Source: Saprospiraceae bacterium (GTDB lineage: Bacteria > Bacteroidota > Bacteroidia > Chitinophagales > Saprospiraceae). Taken from it: a stretch of DNA of 64,000 bases. The notes under the pieces are model-generated. The model worked only from the letters and a program-made list of their open reading frames with translations, did not search any database and had not been told where the DNA came from. The stretch covers positions 46,996-110,995 of the forward strand of contig JANQPA010000129.1 of the NCBI GenBank assembly GCA_028285545.1, written 5' to 3'. Below, piece after piece: positions 42,313 through 52,021 of this stretch (position 1 is its first letter; each line of letters starts with the position of its first letter). A program made the translations under genes and the position numbers.

Positions 42313-44874
42313 CTATTTTTGGATAATCATTTTTACAGTTTTACTGAAGTGAGCATCAATAATGGAAACCAGGTACATCCCATTGGTCAAAAGGGGCCAA
42401 TCAAACTTTAGATTATTATTTCCATTAAAAACCTGAACATTTTGTTGAAAAAGAAGCCGCCCATCCAATTGATACAAATGAATTTTTATCCTTTTATTAC
42501 TTTCTGAGAAAAAATTGAGATATACTTCTCCTGTAGTATTGGGATTGGGATAAAGCATAGCTTGAGAAGTGATTTCTCTTTCATTATTTTCATTTGAAGT
42601 AATCATGTATTCATTAAAATACATTCTGGTAGCTGGAGCTTTGGACTGTAATTGACCAGACAGGACGATATCTGGGCTATTATTTCCATCCAAATCTCCA
42701 ATTGCTATATCACAATATTGCAGCCCTGGAAAAAGAAAATCATTTAATTTCTGATATTTTCCCTGCCCATCATTTTCATAAAATCTAGTCACAAGCTGTC
42801 CTTGTTGATTTTTCCCGGAAAGAATCAAATCCAGGTCTTGATCTTCATCGGGATCAAAGAATTTTACAGCTCCATCATCAACAGCTTCAAAAGGGGTATT
42901 TAAAACTGCAGTAAAGTTTCCTTTGCCATCATTTTTAAATAATTTAGTAATAGGACGAATAGATTCAATGCCTGTTATGAGTAGATCTTGATCCTGATCG
43001 CCATCAAAATCTCCGAATTCGACAGCTTTACCATAAAGATCATCAAAAGGAGTATTGGTTTTTTCAGTAAAATTTCCTTTGCCATCATTGAGATATAGCT
43101 TTGATTCCCCAAAAAAGCCGTCTGAAGATCCGGAGATGAGCACATCTTCGTCCTGATCACCGTCTACATCCACAAAAGCAATGGCAACATCAAAAAAATT
43201 GGCAAATGGAGTGTCCATAATTTCAGTAAAATTTCCTTTGCCATCATTGCGGTACAATCTGGAACGACCAAAAAAGGCTCTGTACTCTCCCGCTATTAAT
43301 ACATCTTTATCACCATCACCATCTATATCCGAAAATTCAACAGCTCCACTTGCTGCTCCTTCGAATGGGGTATTAGGAACCAGACTAAATATTCCCTTTC
43401 CATTATTTTTGTATAATGCAGCAATATAGGTTTCATCTCTTCCGGTTCCTTTTTTACCAATGAGTAAAACATCGGGATCACCATCTCCATCTATATCTGC
43501 AAAATTGATGTCACTGTTTTCAACACCTTGAAAGGGGAATTTATTCCCTTTATCAAAGGTTCCATTCCCTTTATTTTTATACAAAATTGTCACAGGCTCA
43601 TCGCTATTATTTAAACCAGAAATCATAACATCTGCGTCTCCATCTTTATCTACATCTGAAAGTGCCACAGAACTTCTGGCAGCATTTTCAAAGATGGGCG
43701 ACTCTTCAGAAAAGTTCCCCTTCCCACTATTCAGAAATAACTTTGCCAAGAGGCCATTACCTCCCCCATATCCAGTTAAAAAAAGATCTAAGTCCTGATC
43801 CCCATCTACATCTTCAAATGCCACAGCAGTATAATAAACCTCAAGGGCAGGAATTCCATTTACCATGTTAAAGTTTCCTTTCCCATCATTTTTAAATAAT
43901 TCAATCCTGCTCCTTCCCTGATAACCTGTTATCAAAACATCTAAGTCCTGGTCAGCATCAATATCACCGAAGGCGACAGAACTTAATTCTACATTTTTAA
44001 AAGGTATATTTTGGATCTCCACAAAATTCCCTAATCCATTATTGCGATATAATTTTGTACCGACCCCTTCATTTATTCGAACTCCGGTAATTAATACATC
44101 TAAATCCGTATCTCCATCTATATCGGCAAAATTGATGGTGCCATTATACAAATCATCAAAGGGGGTATTAGGAACCACACTAAAAATCCCCTTTCCATCA
44201 TTTTTGTATAAATTGGCCTTTTCAAAAAACCTGGATCCCGTAATTAAAACATCCAGGTCCTGGTCTCCATCTATATCCCCAAAAGCCACCGAAGAACCAT
44301 CTCGAACACCGGTAAAAACAGTTCCTTTTTCACTAAATTTTCCTCGCCCATCGTTTAGATATAATTTTGCTGAACTACTGCCATTATCCATCAAACCTAC
44401 AATGACCACATCCTCATCTCCATCTTTGTCTACATCCCCAAAAGCACAATCACCGCTGAATACTCCCAGGAAAGGGGTATCCAAAACTTTAGAAAAATTG
44501 CCTGCACCATCATTAGTAAATAATTCAGATATGAATTTATAGTCATTTGTTTCGCCCGTGATCAAAACATCCATATCTTGATCTCCGTCTATATCAGCAA
44601 AGGCGGCAGAACCAGCTTCCACTCCCTGAAAAGGCGTATTGATTACTTCCGTATATTTTCCCTTTCCATTATTGAGGTACAATTTTGCAATGCTGGTTCT
44701 ATAATTATTTTCTCCGGTGACCAGTACATCTTTATCTCCATCTCCATCTACGTCGGCAAAGTTTACCGAACCATCTCTTACTCCTTCAAAAGGTAAACCG
44801 GGTGCTTCTAAAAAGGACTGGGCAACTAAAAAATGGGAGATAAACAAAAAGCTAAAGAGTATTATTGGCTTCAT
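42313..44874 (-). CDS. FG-GAP/VCBS repeat protein with type IX sorting tail
   Basis: The 853-residue protein has a signal peptide (MKPIILFSFLFISHFLVAQ). About fourteen tandem repeats of about 51 residues follow, each with a D-x-D-x-D-x-D calcium loop (for example FADVDGDGDKDVLVTGE) and an LYLNNGKGKF-like strand. These form a beta-propeller set. The last 75 residues (LYPNPNTTGEVYL, then LDGRLLFQQNV, TNGMYLVSI, KTVKMIIQK) are a type A type IX secretion signal, so it should be a surface or secreted adhesin-like protein. The secretion machinery is not in the window. DNA repeats make this locus prone to recombination. Confidence 0.92.
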   Translation of the reverse strand: MKPIILFSFLFISHFLVAQSFLEAPGLPFEGVRDGSVNFADVDGDGDKDVLVTGENNYRTSIAKLYLNNGKGKYTEVINTPFQGVEAGSAAFADIDGDQDMDVLITGETNDYKFISELFTNDGAGNFSKVLDTPFLGVFSGDCAFGDVDKDGDEDVVIVGLMDNGSSSAKLYLNDGRGKFSEKGTVFTGVRDGSSVAFGDIDGDQDLDVLITGSRFFEKANLYKNDGKGIFSVVPNTPFDDLYNGTINFADIDGDTDLDVLITGVRINEGVGTKLYRNNGLGNFVEIQNIPFKNVELSSVAFGDIDADQDLDVLITGYQGRSRIELFKNDGKGNFNMVNGIPALEVYYTAVAFEDVDGDQDLDLFLTGYGGGNGLLAKLFLNSGKGNFSEESPIFENAARSSVALSDVDKDGDADVMISGLNNSDEPVTILYKNKGNGTFDKGNKFPFQGVENSDINFADIDGDGDPDVLLIGKKGTGRDETYIAALYKNNGKGIFSLVPNTPFEGAASGAVEFSDIDGDGDKDVLIAGEYRAFFGRSRLYRNDGKGNFTEIMDTPFANFFDVAIAFVDVDGDQDEDVLISGSSDGFFGESKLYLNDGKGNFTEKTNTPFDDLYGKAVEFGDFDGDQDQDLLITGIESIRPITKLFKNDGKGNFTAVLNTPFEAVDDGAVKFFDPDEDQDLDLILSGKNQQGQLVTRFYENDGQGKYQKLNDFLFPGLQYCDIAIGDLDGNNSPDIVLSGQLQSKAPATRMYFNEYMITSNENNEREITSQAMLYPNPNTTGEVYLNFFSESNKRIKIHLYQLDGRLLFQQNVQVFNGNNNLKFDWPLLTNGMYLVSIIDAHFSKTVKMIIQK

Positions 44875-44959
44875 GATAATTAGGTGTTTTTGTTAGAAAA
44901 AATTTAGGGTTTCAGATCCTATGGTCAAAATCCAAACTGGAGATGAAAGGAATAGCGTT

Positions 44960-45580
44960 TTAGGGCTTAATTAATAGCTTCTCTAATTTTTTTCTTTGAT
45001 GGCCCAGGTCTTTCGAATTACCACCAATTTTAATGGTTACTTTTTGGCTTCCAATAATGTATCCCAAAATTCCTCCTGTAAAACCAAAGGCAGGAACAAA
45101 ACTTTGCCTTTTTCCACACACTACTCTGGTTCTATACTCTAATTGCCACAAGTGGACTAAATAAGGATATCGTTCTACAGTGCATTTCTCTTCTCTAAAT
45201 CCATCGGCAACCAGGCCTGTAACGATACCTGATAAGGTACCTACTAATAAACCCATTACCCTTCTACCCTTTCTTCTAAATTTAATGGAATGGATGTTTT
45301 TAATGGGTGGGTCAAATGGAAGCCTTGAAATTTTTGATTCTAACAGAATTAATAAATCATTAAATTGATTTAAGTCCTCCGTTTTGATATTTTGTTCCAA
45401 TAAATCTGCTGGCAAAAGACTTGCTGGAGCATTTACTCCCAAATCATTTTCGGGAGAAGTTGTTGTTATCCAAACGCTATATTTTTGATTTTTGTCGTTC
45501 TTAATTTTATATAGTTTGGTAGTTTGACCTTTGGCTCCTATAGCAAAAAGGATTGTCAAAGTAATTAAGGACCATTTCAT
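44960..45580 (-). CDS. Uncharacterised secreted or membrane protein
   Basis: The 206-residue protein has a signal peptide (MKWSLITLTILFAIGAKGQ). It has two glycine-rich hydrophobic segments (MGLLVGTLSGIVTGLVADG and FGFTGGILGYIIG) that resemble glycine-zipper membrane-associated parts. No family is recognised. It lies 85 bp upstream of the VCBS gene on the same strand and could be co-expressed. Two cysteines flank the region between the glycine segments. Confidence 0.65.
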   Translation of the reverse strand: MKWSLITLTILFAIGAKGQTTKLYKIKNDKNQKYSVWITTTSPENDLGVNAPASLLPADLLEQNIKTEDLNQFNDLLILLESKISRLPFDPPIKNIHSIKFRRKGRRVMGLLVGTLSGIVTGLVADGFREEKCTVERYPYLVHLWQLEYRTRVVCGKRQSFVPAFGFTGGILGYIIGSQKVTIKIGGNSKDLGHQRKKLEKLLIKP

Positions 45581-45843
45581 AATGAGTGGATTTAGGCGTT
45601 ACAAAAAATTAGGGTTTCAGAGTTCCTTTGATTTAAAGTTGGAGTTAATTATGTTCAGGAACAGTACAATTTTGCCTCCAATCACATAATTTTTTATTTA
45701 ATATCAATAATTAAATTCTTATACCCAGCCCCTACAAATTTTTTTTGCATTATTTAATTAAAAACACCTAAGAATACTCGAAAATTGAAATAATAGAAGA
45801 GTAATTCACTGATATTGAAAAGATAAACGTCTCCTTGATCAGC

Positions 45844-47244
45844 CTACTCCAAAGCATTAATAGACACCAAAGAAGGCTTCTCCTTTGGATTGCACTTATT
45901 TTGAGTAGCATAGACATATAAATCCCCTATTAAAGAAGGTTTCTTCCTTAGATTTAAATAAAGCAAACCATAAGCTGTTACGGCTGCATAATCATCCTTT
46001 GATCCCAGGAAAAAGATCTTATTAGATTTTAGAAAACCATCACTGTCCGCCTTAAGTACACCTTGTGTTCCCTCCAGTGAAAGATTTCCCTTAAACTGCT
46101 GCTCTCCATCAGTAGACCTGAAAACCAATTGAACCTCCTCGTTTAAGTGTTCAACAGAAGTCCTTGTTTGAGGTTTTTTGCGGACAAGCTGAGCAAATAA
46201 ATGAGCCATTTCTTCAATAAAAATTTGACAGGTGGCATTAATCATTAAGGCAACACTTAATTTTTCTTCAGGAAAATAAACAATAACCGTCCTTGCTCCT
46301 TGCCAGCTACCCGCGTGTTCTATGGTTTTATTGCCGAATGGATCGTATGACAAACGCCAGGCAACCCCTACATTGGTTTTTTCACCATTATTTAATTGAT
46401 GGCTTGAAAACATATCGGTTCTTACCCCTGATGAAATTAGATCATTCGAATATGCATTCATCATTTTTACCAGATCAATAGAAGTGCTGCGGTACCCTGC
46501 ACCAGCAAGCTTGTAGCTGCCATTAACTAGTCTTTTCTCTTTTTTCAGCACCTTGTTTTTGAGATAATAAAGCTGAGCCTCTCCTTCTTTTGCAGCATTA
46601 ATATTTTCTGGATAGGTATTCTCCATGTTTAGAGGTTCAAACATCTCCTCCTTCATATATTCCTGGTAGGATTTTCCAGAAGCTCCTTCAATAACAGCAG
46701 CCAATAAATTAAATCCATTGGTAGAATATTTGTATTCCGAATCTGGCTGAAATAACAAAGGGGTATTGATTATTTCTACACTTTCTTGTACCGATTTATA
46801 TTGTTTTTTCTTGTAGCCATTCCCTGATGGTCGATGACTGAGTCCAGAGGTATGTCCTGCCAATTGCCGAGTGCTCAGATTAGCATACATTGGCTTAACA
46901 TATGGTACATAATTTTTTATGGGAGCATCCAAATCCAATTTACCTTCTGTTACTAATCGCCCAATGGCCGTGGCTGTAATGACCTTGGCTACCGAAGCGG
47001 TTCTCAGCTTAGTGGAAGTAGTCATTGGAATTTTCTTTTCTATATCAGCATAGCCAAAACCATGGGCATAAATTATTTCTTCATCCTTTCCTATGGCTAG
47101 TGATAAGCCAGGTAATCCAGTTTTTAAAAGAAATTCCGATGCCAAAGTTTCAATTAACAAAGAATCAAGAGTAGAAACTTGAGTCAATAGTCTTTTTTTA
47201 TAAGGAAAAACCAAAAGGGCAATGATAACAATTTGTATTTTCAT
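45844..47244 (-). CDS. Serine hydrolase, class C beta-lactamase fold with C-terminal extension
   Basis: ATG 47244 is preferred over TTG 47274, giving 466 residues with a hydrophobic start (MKIQIVIIALLVFPYKK). The triad is S84-V-A-K87 in this numbering (TASVAKVITA), YSTNGF as the YxN motif and HAGSWQG as the HxG-like motif. A C-terminal part of about 100 residues (VQLVFRSTDGEQQFKGNLSL) is probably a small lipocalin-like beta domain. It may be an esterase or DD-peptidase, and no antibiotic role is claimed. Confidence 0.8.
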   Translation of the reverse strand: MKIQIVIIALLVFPYKKRLLTQVSTLDSLLIETLASEFLLKTGLPGLSLAIGKDEEIIYAHGFGYADIEKKIPMTTSTKLRTASVAKVITATAIGRLVTEGKLDLDAPIKNYVPYVKPMYANLSTRQLAGHTSGLSHRPSGNGYKKKQYKSVQESVEIINTPLLFQPDSEYKYSTNGFNLLAAVIEGASGKSYQEYMKEEMFEPLNMENTYPENINAAKEGEAQLYYLKNKVLKKEKRLVNGSYKLAGAGYRSTSIDLVKMMNAYSNDLISSGVRTDMFSSHQLNNGEKTNVGVAWRLSYDPFGNKTIEHAGSWQGARTVIVYFPEEKLSVALMINATCQIFIEEMAHLFAQLVRKKPQTRTSVEHLNEEVQLVFRSTDGEQQFKGNLSLEGTQGVLKADSDGFLKSNKIFFLGSKDDYAAVTAYGLLYLNLRKKPSLIGDLYVYATQNKCNPKEKPSLVSINALE

Positions 47245-47507
47245 TAGGAGCCTGTTAAAATTGAATAATCTCAAACCAAAAAGTAGTTCTTAGTTTAAGT
47301 TTTCAGTATCCAAAGAAAGGCCCTGCTTATCGTTGTTTTCTAAAATTGCGATGAATCAGGTCTATTTAAGTGCAGACAATTATTTCCAACAGAAAAAAAT
47401 TAAAATCAGGAGGAAATGATCGTCTGGAGGTAGTTAAAGCCTATTGATCGTTTTTCGGATAATGTTTGAAGAACTTTTATCATAATAGTCTGTCTGATAT
47501 CATTATT

Positions 47508-48572
47508 ATGTCTTTTGATCATATCATACAAAACAGATTCGTTTCTCATCTGCTATTTTGGGCAAGCTTCCTGATCATTTTTACGATTCTTGCTACTCTG
47601 AATGGCGGCCCTTTACACCATCATTTATTTAATTACTTCTCCTTATTGACACCACAAATAATGGCAGCCTACACCTTAGTTTATTATCAATATCCTCAGC
47701 TTTTTTTAAAGAAGAAGTATTTATTATTCAGTTTATCGTTTTTGATTTCGGCCTACCTATTTTCAATTTTATCCCGGATAATAGTGATCTATTTTGTGGA
47801 GCCTATTATTCGGGAAAATTTTGAGCAGGAATCCATCATTGAAATTCTTACCAATCCACTATATCTTTTCTCTATTTATTTTCCAGCAGTCTATTTAACT
47901 GCATTTGTGATGTTAGTGGTCAAATTAATTAAAGAGAGCTTTGAAGAAAAACACAGGCTTGAGGTTTTACAAAAGGAGAAAGTCGCCAGCGAGCTCAAAT
48001 TTTTGAAGGCCCAAATTAACCCTCACTTTTTATTTAATACCCTCAATAATTTATATGCTTTGACCCTGGCCAAATCAGATGTTGCCCCTAAAGTGGTTGT
48101 GAAACTATCCGAATTATTGGACTATATTTTATATGATTGCAGTGAGCCTAAAATACTTCTAAAAAAAGAAGTAGAGCTGATTCGTAACTACATCGATTTA
48201 GAATTACTGCGCTATAATGAACAGCAGGTAGAGGTAATATTTAATTACACCATTGAGAAAGAAGGCTCCCAGATTCCTCCCATGATTCTATTATCTTTTA
48301 TTGAGAATGCTTTTAAACATGGCCTTACAACCCACCCTAGGGATGCCAAAGTTCATATCGAGTTAATAGTGATCGATAAAGTATTAAGTTTTAGTGTTTT
48401 TAATACAAAACCCATAAATCCTGCAATACCGGAAATGCAGAAAAACAGAAGTGGGATAGGTGCTAATAACATCAAGCGACAATTAGACATAAACTACCCC
48501 AACAAATATGAGCTTAAAATAGAAGATCTTGAAAAGGAGTTTAAGATCTTTCTCAGGATTGACCTTAAATAA
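47508..48572 (+). CDS. LytS-type sensor histidine kinase
   Basis: ATG 47508 (MSFDHIIQNRFV) is chosen over TTG 47466, giving 354 residues. Four membrane helices fill the first 145 residues (FWASFLIIFTILATL to FSIYFPAVYLTAFVMLVV). The kinase core begins LKFLKAQINPHFLFNTLNNLY with the phosphoacceptor H173, followed by an HATPase region with PPMILLSFIENAFKHG and RSGIGANNI. This is the LytS/YehU type (His_kinase family). It is followed 6 bp later by its response regulator gene. Confidence 0.9.
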   Translation: MSFDHIIQNRFVSHLLFWASFLIIFTILATLNGGPLHHHLFNYFSLLTPQIMAAYTLVYYQYPQLFLKKKYLLFSLSFLISAYLFSILSRIIVIYFVEPIIRENFEQESIIEILTNPLYLFSIYFPAVYLTAFVMLVVKLIKESFEEKHRLEVLQKEKVASELKFLKAQINPHFLFNTLNNLYALTLAKSDVAPKVVVKLSELLDYILYDCSEPKILLKKEVELIRNYIDLELLRYNEQQVEVIFNYTIEKEGSQIPPMILLSFIENAFKHGLTTHPRDAKVHIELIVIDKVLSFSVFNTKPINPAIPEMQKNRSGIGANNIKRQLDINYPNKYELKIEDLEKEFKIFLRIDLK

Positions 48573-48578
48573 AAACTT

Positions 48579-49295
48579 ATGCCTATAAAGTGTCTTATAA
48601 TTGATGATGAGCCTTTGGCCATTCAAGTCATAAAAGCTCATATTGAACAAATACCTGATTTGGATTTGGTGTCCACCTTTCAAAATCCACTTAAAGCCTT
48701 TGAATTCCTAAGATTAAATGAAATTGAGCTCATTTTTCTCGATATTCAAATGCCCTATCTGACAGGCTTGGATTTCGTCAAAGCAAGCCCAAATAATCCA
48801 AAAGTTATCTTTACGACAGCCTATCGAAATTATGCCTTGGAGAGCTATGAACTGGAAGTGGTTGATTATCTTTTAAAGCCCATCACCTTTATTCGTTTTT
48901 TTAAAGCAGTTAATAAATATAAAAACCTCTTTCACGGTACTAATCTTAGCACTAAGGCTGACCTATTTCTCTCCTCAGATATGGTCCACGACCATATTTA
49001 TGTCAATGCCAATAAAAAGTACATCAAAGTCATTTTTTCTCAAGTGCTTTATTTAGAAAGCATCAAAGATTATGTGCGTATTTATACAGAAAACGGAAAT
49101 GTAATTACCAAAGGCAAAATAAGTGAATTTGAGACCAGCTTTCCCAATACTTTTTTAAGAGTCCACCGCTCATTTATTGTAAACACTCATAAAATCAAAG
49201 CCTTTAACAGCGCCACCATTGATATTGAAAACAAAGAAATTCCTATTGGGAATAGTTATAAAGAGAAAGTTATGCTTTTTCTAAAACAAGCCTAG
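48579..49295 (+). CDS. LytTR-family response regulator
   Basis: The 238-residue protein has a receiver (CLIIDDEP, phosphoacceptor D55 in IFLDIQMP, TTAYRNYALES, K in LLKPITF) and a LytTR domain (VLYLESIKDYVRIYTENG, then RVHRSFIVNTHKI). It pairs with the upstream kinase gene and precedes the permease gene, with an ATTGNN repeat array between. A three-gene set of kinase, regulator and permease suggests the permease is its target. Confidence 0.92.
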   Translation: MPIKCLIIDDEPLAIQVIKAHIEQIPDLDLVSTFQNPLKAFEFLRLNEIELIFLDIQMPYLTGLDFVKASPNNPKVIFTTAYRNYALESYELEVVDYLLKPITFIRFFKAVNKYKNLFHGTNLSTKADLFLSSDMVHDHIYVNANKKYIKVIFSQVLYLESIKDYVRIYTENGNVITKGKISEFETSFPNTFLRVHRSFIVNTHKIKAFNSATIDIENKEIPIGNSYKEKVMLFLKQA

Positions 49296-49296
49296 G

Positions 49297-49427
49297 GAAT
49301 GGCAATATCAATTTCAATATCAATATCAATTTCAATGGCAATCTCAGTGGCATTGGCAATAGCAATGGCAATGGCAATGCAATAATATTGATATTGTCAT
49401 TGTCATTGCTATTGCTATTGATATTGA
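49297..49427. repeat. Mirrored AATNNC/ATTGNN hexamer array
   Basis: From 49297 to about 49380 hexamers of the type AATGGC, AATATC and AATTTC run in one sense. From about 49381 to 49427 their complements ATTGTC, ATTGCT and ATTGAT follow. The whole array is an imperfect inverted repeat able to form a long hairpin. It separates the response regulator stop from the permease start by about 200 bp. Confidence 0.8.
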
Positions 49428-49495
49428 GTTTCCTTGCAACTATTCCTGGCCTGCTGAAGTCTAAAGGTTATTAAAAGATTAGTAAAACACTCATT

Positions 49496-51877
49496 ATGTT
49501 GAAAAATCACCTTAAAGTAGCCCTTCGGCTTATTGCCAGACAAAAATCCATCTCTGCCATTAGTGTATTTGGATTGAGTATAGGAATAGCAGTCAGCCTA
49601 TTCCTATTATTATTTGTGACCAATGAATTGGCCTATGATTCCTTTCATAAAAATGCTAAGGACATCTATCGAATAAATGTTATCAGCTATAATACGGAAG
49701 CTGATTTTTATCGCACCAGAGCCCCAGCCCCTTTAGCAGATTTGCTTTCCTCTACCTTTCCGGAAGTCCAATCTGCCACAAAAATCACCAGGCCCAGGAA
49801 ATTCAATTTTTTAATAAGGGGAAATGATCAGGAGTTTTATGAGTCGGATGTTTATATGAGTGATGAACATTTCTTTGGAGTATTTTCTTTCCCGCTCTTA
49901 TTTGGGAATGCTGAAAATGCCTTAACCACTCCCTATAAAGTAATTTTGACAGAAGAAATGGCCAATAAATACTTTGGCAGATCAAATGTAGTTGGACAAA
50001 CGCTGTCCTATGAAAACAACCTTTCCTTAGAAATCACAGGGGTATTAAAAGATATACCTCAAAATAGCAGTTTGCAATTCGATTTTATCATTTCTAATTA
50101 TACGCCTGGTTTGCTGTATCAAAATTGGGAAAATGACTGGGGGAATTCCAATGCCAACATTTATTTACGTTTACATCCCGGTTCAGATGCCCAGGTTACG
50201 GAAGCAAAATTTCCTGCTATCGTGGAAAGTCACGTTTCGGGATTAGATGAAGAAGAACGCTTTGTCATGTCTCTTCAATCCCTACCCAGCATCCATTTGA
50301 ATCCACATTTGGCTCCTGAACAGGTCTGGGCGGCCAGCAACAAAAAATATGTCTACTTTCTTCCCATCATTGCCTTATTCATTCTAATCATCGCCAGCTT
50401 CAATTATGTAAACTTATCCCTGGCCCGAGCCACAGATCGCTTGAAAGAAGTAGGAGTCAGAAAGGTAATGGGAGCCAGTCGAAAAGGATTAATCTGGCAA
50501 TTCTGGACAGAGTCAGTTGTGCTTATTACAATTGCCTCCGTGTTAGCCATCTTATCTATGGCAGCGTTATTACCTTCTTTTAATGAATTGGCCAGTCGGA
50601 ATTTTTATTTAGCAGATTTGTTACAACCTTATTTTTTTATTAGCCTGTTAGGTCTAATTCTATTTATTGCCATTATTTCAGGCATTTATCCTGCTGTAGT
50701 CCTATCTGGAATCAAACCCATAAAGGCCATAAATCAAGTACTCTCTTCCATTGGTTCTGGAAGTACTTTTACCAGAAATATGTTTTTGAGTGTCCAATTT
50801 GCGGTCACTTTGATTCTTATTGTAGCAGCTATCATGGTTCACAAACAGCTAAATTACATTCAGCAGCGCTCCCTTGGTTTTGATGAAGAGCAGGTGTTAT
50901 ATTTCTTTGAAAGAGACACGAGCTTTTGGTCACAATCTGAATCATTTAAAAACGAGCTCTTAGGACATCCAGGAATAAGTTCTGTAGCTTTTTCTGCTGG
51001 AATTCCCGGGCAGGTACAATATAGTGGTACGGCTAAGTTTGGGGGTGGAAAAGATCCAAAAGAAATGATGCACATTATGGTGGATCACGATTTTTTATCT
51101 CTTTATGATTTTGATTTAGTGGATGGAAGATCTTTTCAAAAAGAACTAAAGTCTGATGAAACGGCAGCCTATCTAATTAATGAAACGGCCGCCGAAGCTA
51201 TAGGCTGGGATGATCCCATAGGTCAGCAAATGACCCTTTGGGGAAATCAAGGGTCGGTCATTGGCATTGTGAAGGATTTCCATTTTGAATCCATGCAAAA
51301 TGCCATCGAACCTATAGCTTTCCACTTTGGCCCCAAAAGATACGATGCTGTTTCGATAAAAATACGACCCGAGGAGATGGACCGATCGATAGCCCTCATT
51401 GAACAGCAGTGGGCTACTCAAATGCCGAATAAACCCTTCCAGTATCAATTCGTGGAGGACCAGTTTGCCACCTATTATCTGGAGGAGCAGCGCTTTTCAA
51501 AAATTACTGATATCGCTACTTCTTTAGGTCTAATCTTAGCCATATTGGGGCTCTTTGCTTTGACTGCATTCTCTATAAATCGTCGAGCAAAAGAAATTGG
51601 AATCCGACGAGTATTAGGAGCGACCTATTCCAATGTATTAGCATTATTCCTGAAAAAGACTTTGTGGCTTTGTGTAATTGCACTTATTTTATCTATTCCA
51701 TTAGCTTATTTAGGAATTGAGCAATGGCTACAAAGTTTTGCTTACCGGGTGGACATTTCTTGGTCGAATTTCTTAATAGCCGCTGTTATTTTAGCCATCA
51801 TAGTAGTGCTTACAATAGGCATTCAGGTGTTTCGATTTATTTTTGGAGATCCTGCAAATGCCTTGCGACAGGAGTAA
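49496..51877 (+). CDS. ABC transporter permease, MacB/FtsX type (793 aa)
   Basis: The protein has an N-terminal helix (ISAISVFGLSIGIAVSLFLLL), a periplasmic domain, a first FtsX unit with RLKEVGVRKVMGAS, a central helix (MFLSVQFAVTLILIVAAIMV), a second domain and a second FtsX unit with RAKEIGIRRVLGAT. It lacks an ATPase neighbour, like the other four permeases here. The kinase-regulator pair directly upstream on the same strand suggests it is controlled by it. Confidence 0.9.
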   Translation: MLKNHLKVALRLIARQKSISAISVFGLSIGIAVSLFLLLFVTNELAYDSFHKNAKDIYRINVISYNTEADFYRTRAPAPLADLLSSTFPEVQSATKITRPRKFNFLIRGNDQEFYESDVYMSDEHFFGVFSFPLLFGNAENALTTPYKVILTEEMANKYFGRSNVVGQTLSYENNLSLEITGVLKDIPQNSSLQFDFIISNYTPGLLYQNWENDWGNSNANIYLRLHPGSDAQVTEAKFPAIVESHVSGLDEEERFVMSLQSLPSIHLNPHLAPEQVWAASNKKYVYFLPIIALFILIIASFNYVNLSLARATDRLKEVGVRKVMGASRKGLIWQFWTESVVLITIASVLAILSMAALLPSFNELASRNFYLADLLQPYFFISLLGLILFIAIISGIYPAVVLSGIKPIKAINQVLSSIGSGSTFTRNMFLSVQFAVTLILIVAAIMVHKQLNYIQQRSLGFDEEQVLYFFERDTSFWSQSESFKNELLGHPGISSVAFSAGIPGQVQYSGTAKFGGGKDPKEMMHIMVDHDFLSLYDFDLVDGRSFQKELKSDETAAYLINETAAEAIGWDDPIGQQMTLWGNQGSVIGIVKDFHFESMQNAIEPIAFHFGPKRYDAVSIKIRPEEMDRSIALIEQQWATQMPNKPFQYQFVEDQFATYYLEEQRFSKITDIATSLGLILAILGLFALTAFSINRRAKEIGIRRVLGATYSNVLALFLKKTLWLCVIALILSIPLAYLGIEQWLQSFAYRVDISWSNFLIAAVILAIIVVLTIGIQVFRFIFGDPANALRQE

Positions 51878-52021
51878 ATTAGTTTTTTATAGCTTAATTC
51901 TATAAACCACATGTTAAAATTGATATATTCAGGTAATAATTTAAGTTCCCGCTATTGATAGAAATAGGAGGGTAGTAAGATTTCACTTGAAATATGAGTC
52001 ATCTCTTAAATTAGGGGTGAC

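Noticed and set aside
43181..44542. Long antisense frames opposite the VCBS repeats
   Set aside because: They arise from the repeated D/G-rich codons of the real gene, and their Ser/Pro-rich peptides have no recognisable domain.
47466..47507. Longer N terminus of the LytS-type kinase starting at TTG 47466
   Set aside because: The added 14 residues have no family similarity, and ATG 47508 gives a normal beginning before the first membrane helix.
49297..49427. Possible CRISPR array
   Set aside because: Period is six bases with no unique spacers, and no cas genes are present. It is a simple hexamer array.
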